This document shows, in pieces, positions 1-6,548 of a stretch of DNA of 16,453 nucleotides; positions within the stretch are counted from its first letter, which is position 1, and the number at the start of each line of letters is the position of its first letter. Origin of the DNA: JAWXCB01 sp034440455 (GTDB taxonomy: Bacteria; Bacteroidota; Bacteroidia; Chitinophagales; CAIOSU01); the NCBI GenBank assembly GCA_034440455.1, contig JAWXCB010000109.1, forward strand, positions 1 through 16,453. The letters run 5' to 3'. The translations under genes were made by a program, and so were the position numbers. Below the pieces are notes generated by a model, which searched no databases, was not told the origin of the DNA, and saw only the letters and a program-made list of their open reading frames with translations.

Positions 1-245
1 AGCCGAAATCATAGTTTGGCTAAAGCCCTTTTTCTTTGACAATCTTTTTCCGTTGGCTAAAGCCAACGGCAGTTAAGGCTTCGCTGAAAGACACCGCTGC
101 CCTCTTGCTTTCTGCGCTTCTAAACAGAGCCACAAAGGAAAGGAGATGAGTACGCGCCAAGTTCGCGCCATGCCGGTGAAAAATATTTTGTGACTTGGTG
201 TGAGAGTTGAAAATTCAGCGAGCGAAAAGCAAACGCCAACGGGAT
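1..245. other. Intergenic stretch at window start, no gene recognised
   Basis: Apart from the hairpin at 50-69 and a direct repeat of CGCGCCA around 155-170, I see no coding frame with recognisable protein character here on either strand. It lies downstream of the minus-strand lipoprotein gene that ends at 246. Whatever gene lies to the left is outside the window. Confidence 0.5.
50..69. repeat. Short perfect hairpin, second copy of TTGGCTAAAGCC
   Basis: The bases read CCGTTGGCTAAAGCCAACGG, which folds into a 9-bp stem with a 2-base loop. The core TTGGCTAAAGCC also occurs at 16-27, so the element appears twice within the first 70 bases. No T-run follows the hairpin on either strand, so it does not look like an intrinsic terminator. 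It is most likely a short dispersed palindromic repeat. Confidence 0.6.
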
Positions 246-569
246 TTACTTAATCCTGTTCAGATGAATCAGCCCCTGATAATTTTGGGCGTTGGGGCAA
301 TTAGCAGTGGCTTGCACCACGCGGTAAGTGACATATACATTCAGCCCGTCAATTTGAAAATCAACCGGGAGATTGCGCGGTTCATACCTGCCTGCGGGAA
401 CTTCGATAATCCATTCGCAGCCACCGCTTGCAAAGGCGCCCGTGTAGCGCACATGCCCGTAGCTGCTCAGTAATTCATCTTTGCTGCAACCCTGCATAGC
501 AGATAATGCAAATGCAAGTATCAGCAGTTGCGCAAGCGCGGCAGGATGAAAAGTTTTAAGAGATTTCAA
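246..569 (-). CDS. Small predicted lipoprotein, function unknown
   Basis: A 107-residue protein. Its N-terminus has a lysine, a hydrophobic stretch (residues about 10-25) and then SAMQGC, with Cys28 as the likely lipidated residue. The lipobox is imperfect because Met and Gln occupy -3 and -2. The residues after the Cys, SKDE, resemble the acidic/lysine signal that sends lipoproteins to the cell surface in Bacteroidota, so surface exposure is possible (inference). The mature part contains three further cysteines and no domain I recognise. There is no ATG; the only reasonable start is a TTG at 567-569. It lies 45 bases downstream of the M43 protease on the same strand and is probably co-transcribed with it. 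Its reading frame is the same as that of the protease, separated by a single TGA and 15 open codons. Confidence 0.6.
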   Translation of the reverse strand: MKSLKTFHPAALAQLLILAFALSAMQGCSKDELLSSYGHVRYTGAFASGGCEWIIEVPAGRYEPRNLPVDFQIDGLNVYVTYRVVQATANCPNAQNYQGLIHLNRIK

Positions 570-614
570 ATGGAAATTTGTTCGCAGATGGGTTGTGAAA
601 TTAATGAAAGTGCA

Positions 615-2681
615 TCAATGCAGCACAGTCACTTTGCGCAGATATGCGTTGCTGCCGCTGATAAGTTTAATAAAGTAAACACCATCGGGCAGGTCGCGCG
701 CATCAAGTTGAATAGTATTTTCCGTTCCCGCATACACAGCGCGTTTCAATAATCTTCCCGACATCTCCGTAAGCAGGATTTCAAAATTTGATTCCTTCGT
801 TTCAAATACAACGGTGAGCGCTGTTTTCGCGGGGTTTGGATAAACAAAAAGATGCTCTGCATTCTTTGGCGTTATGGAAACGCTGCTGGGCAATGAATCC
901 ACCACGCGAAACAAATCAAGTCCACCTTCTACTAAATGCCCTGTTCCTGACTGGTCGGAAGTTTCAATGGTAAACTGCATCGTGTTTGTGGGCGTGAGAT
1001 AATCCAACACGCGGAAGTTGCGGAATGTCCATTGGGAAGAAGATTCGCTCGCATCAATCTGTTCAAGAAAAACTGTTTCGATGCCGTTTGAAAGCGTGAT
1101 GACCATTTCATCATCAGGGCTGCCTTGTCCGCCATCATTAAAAAACCAGCGGTAGTAATTAATGTGCGGGTCAGCGTAGGTGAGCAAATTAAAGAGGGGT
1201 GAGGTGAGCGCGACTGCGCCATCATCCACATCATCGCTTCCCGCAGAGCCGCCCCCATTGCCCGTTACGTAGCAATCATCTCCGAAATCACCCGGCACAT
1301 CATCACCGGGATTGGAGGCGTTGCCGTTATATTCCGTTTCAATTGGAAAGCCGCGTTCCCAAAATCCAGAACCTGCATTGCCGGATGCGCCCCAGCCATA
1401 ATCTAATATGAAATCATCATAGTAAGTGCCGCTTTCAATCGGAATCGTGAATGATACAGTGCCCGCATCAATAAATTCATTAGGAGAAAACTCATGCGTC
1501 ATGAAGCCCCACTTGCCTGCATAAATAGCATAAGTGCCCTCGCGGAAATTCGGGCTGGTGAAATTTCCGTTTGCATCTGTCTCCACTTCATAGTTGCCCG
1601 TTCCGGTGAAAAGCACTTTCGCATCAGCCACACCCTGACCGGACTGCGCGTCAACCACTTGCCCCGAAAAACTGAACAGATTACCCGCATCACAGGCAAT
1701 GCTATTAGGAATGCCAGCGCGTGAAGTGTTCAGCGCTGCCCGCATTTCATCCACTTGCTCCTGCGTGAACATAAACAGGCAGGCATCATCCATGTAATCC
1801 ATGTAATTCATCCACATATCGGGAAGGTCATTCGGAGTTTCCGTGCAGGTATTGCGGTTGACGGAAAGATTACACCCGTAGTTTGCATTAGATGTAGGAG
1901 GCGTATCACAAATTCTGTCGCCCTGTGTTCTGCAGTTTGCGGCTGTTAATCCGGAGCATCCGCTTTGGAAAGAATGGTCTAATCCGAGCCAATGACCTAT
2001 TTCATGGGTGGCAGTTCTGCCCAACTCGAAATCGCTGTTAAAAGGATTTTCAGGGGCTTTTCCAAAGTAACGATAGTCAACCACAACGCCATCTGCATTG
2101 GAAGATGTTCCGGGGAAGGTAGCATAGCCGAGCGTTCCTCCTGAAATCGGAGCAACCCACAAGTTGAGATACTTTGAATTATCCCATATTGTGTTGGGCT
2201 TGCGATTGTCGCTCCAATTGCCGGTTGCGCCCATGCTGACGCGGTCAATGCCCGTTGTTGGATTTCCTTCAGGGTCAAGTTGCGCGAGGCAAAACTCTAA
2301 TTCAGCATTTCCAACAACACCGGAAAAATGCGCAGGCACATCTGTGATATCCGCGTTCAGCGCATTGTAGTCTTCATTCAGCACTTCAAACTGCGAAAGG
2401 ATTTGCGCGTCAGAAATATTTGCGCCCGTCCCGATCGCTTCATCATTGTGCATTACATGCACCACCACCGGAATGGTGATGATTGCGCGCGCTCCGTTTT
2501 TCTGTGCGGATTTTGAATTGCGAAATGTAGCAGATTGCAGTCGCGCTTGCTCAATACGCGCTTCCAATCCGGTATCTGCCTTTTTTAATTCTTCAAGATA
2601 TTCATCGGTGTGACAGCGTTGAACTTGCGCATTGGCAATAAAAATCAGGCAGGCAAAAGCAATTGTGAAAAGAATTTTCAT
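615..2681 (-). CDS. Secreted M43 (pappalysin-like) zinc metalloprotease with T9SS sorting domain
   Basis: A 688-residue secreted metalloendopeptidase of the metzincin clan. A signal peptide (MKILFTIAFACLIFIANAQ) opens the protein. The extended zinc motif HEIGHWLGLDH is at about residues 226-236, and the Met-turn NYMDY is at about 292-296. Several cysteines between them (GCSG, NCRT, ICDTPP, YGCN) fit the disulfide-rich active-site region of the pappalysin family. A carboxypeptidase-regulatory-like beta-sandwich follows (about 337-416), then a Gly/Asp-rich beta domain, and a type A sorting domain with YPNP and a terminal KVTVLH-type strand. I chose the ATG at 2679-2681 over the frame opening at 2723 because it begins the signal peptide and avoids overlap with the M28 stop codon. 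It lies 34 bases downstream of the M28 peptidase gene, so the two are probably one transcript. All catalytic motifs look intact. Confidence 0.92.
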   Translation of the reverse strand: MKILFTIAFACLIFIANAQVQRCHTDEYLEELKKADTGLEARIEQARLQSATFRNSKSAQKNGARAIITIPVVVHVMHNDEAIGTGANISDAQILSQFEVLNEDYNALNADITDVPAHFSGVVGNAELEFCLAQLDPEGNPTTGIDRVSMGATGNWSDNRKPNTIWDNSKYLNLWVAPISGGTLGYATFPGTSSNADGVVVDYRYFGKAPENPFNSDFELGRTATHEIGHWLGLDHSFQSGCSGLTAANCRTQGDRICDTPPTSNANYGCNLSVNRNTCTETPNDLPDMWMNYMDYMDDACLFMFTQEQVDEMRAALNTSRAGIPNSIACDAGNLFSFSGQVVDAQSGQGVADAKVLFTGTGNYEVETDANGNFTSPNFREGTYAIYAGKWGFMTHEFSPNEFIDAGTVSFTIPIESGTYYDDFILDYGWGASGNAGSGFWERGFPIETEYNGNASNPGDDVPGDFGDDCYVTGNGGGSAGSDDVDDGAVALTSPLFNLLTYADPHINYYRWFFNDGGQGSPDDEMVITLSNGIETVFLEQIDASESSSQWTFRNFRVLDYLTPTNTMQFTIETSDQSGTGHLVEGGLDLFRVVDSLPSSVSITPKNAEHLFVYPNPAKTALTVVFETKESNFEILLTEMSGRLLKRAVYAGTENTIQLDARDLPDGVYFIKLISGSNAYLRKVTVLH

Positions 2682-2715
2682 TCGTAGTTGTTCTGAAATA
2701 AAATTAAGCAGGAAG

Positions 2716-4293
2716 TCAGTCAATCACAACAAATCGTTTGGCTGCATAATACTGCTTTCCGCGCATCACGGCAACATACGCGCCCGCAGATAAGTTTGCC
2801 GGAAGGCGGATTTTTTCTGTGCCCGGTTCAATGCTGAATGTGGTGAAGAGTTTTCCTTCTGAATTATAAACTTGTAAAGTGCTCCATGCTTCCACTTCGC
2901 AGGAGGTGGAGAGAAACAAATACTTACCGAGCCAGCCATAAGATACGCTGATGTTGCAAGCATTGATTTCGCGCACCTGCACCGGACCATCAACCTGCCT
3001 TGTTGCTGATGAGCTATGCTGAATTTTTGCAAGATGGCAAATAGAAGCGACTGTTGCTTTCACAATGTTGCTCATAAAAGTGAAATTGAGTATGCCAATC
3101 GTGTCGGCAGGGGTATGATAATTATGATTTCTGAAATTCGCTCCATCAGTAAGCATGAGCGCTTTTTGTCCGGCAGTCCAAAAACTTGCGTGGTCGCTTC
3201 TTAAAAAATCGGGCGTAAATATTCCGTTTAACGGCAATTCTACAGAAACTACTTTTAAATCGGGAACATACACCGCTGCCAGGGAATCATACACGCTCAT
3301 GATAGCGCTTGTCTGCTCATTGGAAGTATTCACCACAAAATTTCCGCGAAAACTATCAGCAACAACGGCATTGTATTGTGCCGGAAATGCAATGTTGAAC
3401 CCTGCCGGAATTTGCTGTGTGTTCGGAACATCGGTGTAGTATCCAATCATTTCGTAGTTGAACGCTCCCTCTAATTGCTCGTAGCTTTTCACGCCATTAG
3501 TCACATATTCGGTGCTTCCATGAAGACCAAACACAGGAGTTGATTCTTCAAAATCAAAGCCGATGAATTTGATGGAATGTTCAAACTGATATTGTGAAAG
3601 CACTTGCATTGCTTCCAATACGCCTGCAACGCCTGAACCATTATCATCCGCGCCAGGAGTATCGTCAACGCTGTCGAAATGCGCGTCAACAATGTAAGTG
3701 ATAGACTCATCTTTCATGCCGGGCAACCTTCCGATGATGTTGTGCGCACTGTAATTCTCCAAGGTAAATGGCTGGCGATAGGTTTGTAATCCATTGGTAA
3801 CGAAACGATTTTCAATAAAATCTTTCACCGCCTCAAGGTGAGTAGGATTGGTTTGATAGTGCCTGATGTCTGATGCAATGAAGGAAAGGTCATTAAACAG
3901 GCGCACGCTATCCACCTGCGACACGATGTTGGCAATGTCGGGCACGATGCGGTCGTCAGCAACTAAGCGCACATGATAATTTCCGATAAATGTAATTTCT
4001 GAATCGTATGAAAATTCAATCTGCTTGCCGATGCCGGGCGTGAGGGGAAATCCAATATCACCCGTTGGATTCGTATATGCCGCAAGAAATGTTTCCCCTC
4101 CATCATCTGAAAGTCCGACTGAAATTTCTACGTTATCATTTTCAGTATCTGACAAATCAAACGTGATGTAAATTTTCTTATTCACCGTATCGGAAACTAC
4201 ACTCAGATTGCTGATTTGCGGGGGTTGGTTGATGGCGAATGTATTTCCAAAAAAGACTGTCAGAAAAACCAGTGTGAATGTTGAGCGAAACAT
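2716..4293 (-). CDS. Secreted M28 zinc aminopeptidase-like protein with T9SS sorting domain
   Basis: A 525-residue protein with a signal peptide (residues 1-20, cleaved near TFA), an N-terminal beta-sandwich (about 22-125), an M28 catalytic domain (about 135-425) and a C-terminal beta domain of T9SS type A character ending in FVVID. Visible di-zinc ligands by family alignment are His205 (DAHFDS), bridging Asp217 (GADDNGSG), Glu249/Glu250 (FDFEE; catalytic base and ligand), Glu281 (EMIGY, in place of the Asp seen in Aeromonas aminopeptidase) and His368 (SDHASFW). The set is complete, so activity is expected. Family members are aminopeptidases or carboxypeptidases; the substrate cannot be read from sequence. 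Its start codon lies inside the 3' end of the toxin-like gene (34-base overlap). It is followed closely by the M43 protease, suggesting a secreted proteolysis unit. Confidence 0.92.
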   Translation of the reverse strand: MFRSTFTLVFLTVFFGNTFAINQPPQISNLSVVSDTVNKKIYITFDLSDTENDNVEISVGLSDDGGETFLAAYTNPTGDIGFPLTPGIGKQIEFSYDSEITFIGNYHVRLVADDRIVPDIANIVSQVDSVRLFNDLSFIASDIRHYQTNPTHLEAVKDFIENRFVTNGLQTYRQPFTLENYSAHNIIGRLPGMKDESITYIVDAHFDSVDDTPGADDNGSGVAGVLEAMQVLSQYQFEHSIKFIGFDFEESTPVFGLHGSTEYVTNGVKSYEQLEGAFNYEMIGYYTDVPNTQQIPAGFNIAFPAQYNAVVADSFRGNFVVNTSNEQTSAIMSVYDSLAAVYVPDLKVVSVELPLNGIFTPDFLRSDHASFWTAGQKALMLTDGANFRNHNYHTPADTIGILNFTFMSNIVKATVASICHLAKIQHSSSATRQVDGPVQVREINACNISVSYGWLGKYLFLSTSCEVEAWSTLQVYNSEGKLFTTFSIEPGTEKIRLPANLSAGAYVAVMRGKQYYAAKRFVVID

Positions 4294-4511
4294 AGGTAAT
4301 TATTTTTTGTAAAGCCTAATGAATAAAGCACTCTGTAATCTCCTACTCTTATCCGATGTTCATCTGTCCCGCCCGTAAGCTTCTTATATCCCTGCGGTCG
4401 GGGGTTTTCTCCAAGTCTTGAAATTGCGTTTGTTATGCGTTCAAACGCACTATTTTCCAGTTTTCTTAATTGCTTTTGAGCAAGCGGAGCGATAATAATC
4501 GGGTAGCTCAT
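4260..4511 (-). CDS. RelE/ParE-family toxin with abnormal C-terminus (probably truncated)
   Basis: An 83-residue protein. Residues 1-64 match the RelE/ParE fold of type II toxin-antitoxin systems: a first strand (IIIAP), two helices (AQKQLRKL, FERITNAISRL), the ENPRPQGYKKLTGG loop, and the HRIRVGDYRVLYS strands. Family members then continue with a final strand and a His-Arg-x-x-x-Tyr type ending. Here the last 19 residues (LGFTKNNYLCFAQHSHWFF) do not resemble that, and 34 bases of the frame overlap the signal peptide of the downstream M28 gene. The other two frames in this region also lack a toxin-like ending, so this is not a simple frameshift. The gene overlaps the antitoxin by 4 bases (ATGA). 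It may be inactive or have changed activity. Confidence 0.7.
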   Translation of the reverse strand: MSYPIIIAPLAQKQLRKLENSAFERITNAISRLGENPRPQGYKKLTGGTDEHRIRVGDYRVLYSLGFTKNNYLCFAQHSHWFF

Positions 4512-4735
4512 GCAAGCTTGCGCCTGGTTTTTTCCTGTTTCATAAAAGCGTCAAAGGGAATCGCTGCTTTCAATTGCCTTCGGGCTTTTTTTGCAAGGTG
4601 TAAATCCAGCACGTCTTCCGGCAATTCATCTGTCACAAAATCTATGTTGCGGTTTTTCTTTGATAACGTACGCAGAAGCTTCACAAGATTTTTTGCTGTT
4701 TCGTCTTTCTCCGTAATTTGAATAAGGGGCCTCAT
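4508..4735 (-). CDS. Putative antitoxin of a RelE/ParE-type toxin-antitoxin pair
   Basis: A 75-residue charged protein, strongly basic towards its C-terminus (AKKARRQLKAA, KQEKTRRKLA). I recognise it by position: it lies directly upstream of, and overlaps by 4 bases (ATGA), a RelE/ParE-type toxin, the usual antitoxin-first arrangement. I do not recognise a DNA-binding domain such as a ribbon-helix-helix, HTH or Phd fold. The start chosen is the ATG at 4733-4735 (MRPLIQ...). A TTG three codons upstream is possible but sits inside a promoter-like box. In the family, the antitoxin neutralises the toxin and often represses its own operon; that is inference here. Confidence 0.6.
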   Translation of the reverse strand: MRPLIQITEKDETAKNLVKLLRTLSKKNRNIDFVTDELPEDVLDLHLAKKARRQLKAAIPFDAFMKQEKTRRKLA

Positions 4736-4741
4736 ATCTTT

Positions 4742-4749
4742 CAAAAATA
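4742..4749 (-). promoter_or_regulatory. Possible Bacteroidota -7 box upstream of the antitoxin
   Basis: Read on the minus strand the bases are TATTTTTG, a full match to the Bacteroidota TAnnTTTG box. A CTG, one mismatch from the expected TTG -33 element, lies 21 bases further upstream (4771-4773). Transcription from here would start almost at the antitoxin ATG, giving a nearly leaderless message, so the assignment is weak. Confidence 0.25.
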
Positions 4750-4839
4750 CTTGTTTTATGCTTCAGAATACAGGCGACTTATCTCACCTCTTTTTTCTTC
4801 GCTGTTGCTTAAATTCGTAGCAAGTAAACCCCTTTCACT

Positions 4840-6531
4840 ATGAGAACATTTTCGCTGCTTGCAGCTATTCTATGCACAATCTTTTTTCCCAACACCGAAA
4901 ATCTGCAAGCCCAAACCGTAGTGCGCGGTCCCTACCTTCAGCTTCCCACGCAAACCAGCATCTTCGTAAAATGGCGCACGGACGTATCTTCCGATAGCAA
5001 AGTGAGTTACGGCAGCGACCCGAATAATCTGAGCATGACGGAAACGGACGCCCAGCAAGTAAGCGACCATAGCGTGAAACTCACAGGGCTTTCACCGTTC
5101 ACCAAATATTATTATTCTATCGGCACTATCACGCAAACTCTGAGCGGTCCCGATTCTTTACACCATTTCATGACTATCCCGCCATCCGGTACGGTGCAGC
5201 CGATTCGCATTTGGGCGATTGGCGATTTCGGAAAGGCGAATCAAACGGAGCAGCGTGTGCGCGACTCTTACCTCAGCTATACAGAAGATACACACACGGA
5301 TGTTTTTCTCTGGTTGGGCGACAATACGTATGACAACGGCACTGACCAGCAATACCAGGATAAGGTGTTTAATTACAATTATTACGGACACGTTTTTAAA
5401 TACATGCCCTTTTGGCCAACGCCCGGCAACCATGATTACGAAAGCGTTTCACCCATACTCAGCCCTACTGACCCCACTACGCATACGGGACCCTATTATG
5501 ACATTATCGAGGTGCCAAAAAACGGTGAAGCAGGCGGTGTACCCTCCGGTTATGAATTATATTACTCGTTTGATTACGGCAACGTGCATTTCATTTCTTT
5601 GAATTCTGAAGTAGGCGCGGTGACATCTGCCTCCAACGATTGGACAGGAGCTAATCCCGCAGGCGGTTTCTCCGGCTCCCCAATGACTCAATGGCTTGAG
5701 CAGGATTTGCAGGCAAACACGCTGCCTTGGGTGGTAGTTTATTTTCATCAGCCTCCTTACACCAAAGGCTCGCATGATTCCGATGATTTTTGGGAATATT
5801 ACATGGCTGCTATGCGCAAAAATTTTGTTCCCATTTTTGACCAATACAAAGTTGACCTCGTGCTGTGCGGACATAGCCATGTGTTTGAGCGTTCGTATGT
5901 CATCAAGGGACACTACGGAGTTTCCAATACGTATGACACGAACACCATGCTAGTTGACGGCACAAGCGGCATTGATTCCTTAGGCGAAGCGTATGTGAAA
6001 GACCTAACGCAAACCGGTGGCGATGAAGGCACTGTGTATGTTGTGTGCGGCAGTTCAGGCAGTTTGGAAACAGGCGCAGCACTAAATCACCCCGTGATGT
6101 TCACGGGCTATGCCGACAAGGGCGGATCTTACGTACTCGATGTTGAGGGCAACCGACTTGATGGAAAATTCATTAATGAAGACGGATTAGTTCTCGACCA
6201 CTTCACCATGTTTAAAGGCGAGGAAGAAGACACCACTACGTTCATCTCTAACTTTCCAAATGATATTGCAGACATGAGCATCGTGCCGAATCCGTTTACC
6301 AATGAAACGCTCGTAAGTTTTTCACTGAAAAAAGAGTTAACTGTTACTGCCGAAATCTTCGATATGGCGGGAAAAAGAATCAAAACATTATTTGCAAATT
6401 CCGCTTACTCGCAGGGTAGCCATTCCTTTACTGTTACGAAAAATGACATCTCCTCTGCAAGCGGAGTATTCTTGTTGAGGCTGCATGGCGGGGAAGGCAA
6501 TTTGGTGGAAAGAATAATCAGGGTGGACTGA
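4840..6531 (+). CDS. Secreted purple acid phosphatase-type metallophosphoesterase with T9SS sorting domain
   Basis: A 563-residue protein with a signal peptide (residues 1-25, ending LQAQ), an N-terminal fibronectin-like purple acid phosphatase domain (about 27-112; GPYLQLPTQTSIFVKW and the TGLSPFTKYYYSI ending), a calcineurin-like phosphoesterase domain (about 120-455) and a C-terminal type A sorting domain (about 478-563; IVPNPF...). The di-metal signature of the family is complete: Asp129 (GDFG), Asp161 and Tyr164 (GDNTY; the Tyr is the charge-transfer ligand of Fe3+ in purple acid phosphatases), Asn198-His199 (GNHD), His303 (YFHQPPY), His345 and His347 (GHSH). It probably hydrolyses phosphate esters at the cell surface or outside the cell; the substrate is unknown. 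It is divergent from the antitoxin operon, with a 104-base gap, and converges on the large surface protein with only 17 bases between the stops. Confidence 0.93.
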   Translation: MRTFSLLAAILCTIFFPNTENLQAQTVVRGPYLQLPTQTSIFVKWRTDVSSDSKVSYGSDPNNLSMTETDAQQVSDHSVKLTGLSPFTKYYYSIGTITQTLSGPDSLHHFMTIPPSGTVQPIRIWAIGDFGKANQTEQRVRDSYLSYTEDTHTDVFLWLGDNTYDNGTDQQYQDKVFNYNYYGHVFKYMPFWPTPGNHDYESVSPILSPTDPTTHTGPYYDIIEVPKNGEAGGVPSGYELYYSFDYGNVHFISLNSEVGAVTSASNDWTGANPAGGFSGSPMTQWLEQDLQANTLPWVVVYFHQPPYTKGSHDSDDFWEYYMAAMRKNFVPIFDQYKVDLVLCGHSHVFERSYVIKGHYGVSNTYDTNTMLVDGTSGIDSLGEAYVKDLTQTGGDEGTVYVVCGSSGSLETGAALNHPVMFTGYADKGGSYVLDVEGNRLDGKFINEDGLVLDHFTMFKGEEEDTTTFISNFPNDIADMSIVPNPFTNETLVSFSLKKELTVTAEIFDMAGKRIKTLFANSAYSQGSHSFTVTKNDISSASGVFLLRLHGGEGNLVERIIRVD

Positions 6532-6548
6532 TTCTTAGAAAATACGCG

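Noticed and set aside
570..617. The metalloprotease and lipoprotein frames are the same, separated by one TGA, suggesting stop readthrough or a recoded TGA.
   Set aside because: The protease ends in a normal T9SS terminal strand and the lipoprotein begins with its own signal peptide. No other gene in the window has an in-frame TGA, so two separate genes are simpler.
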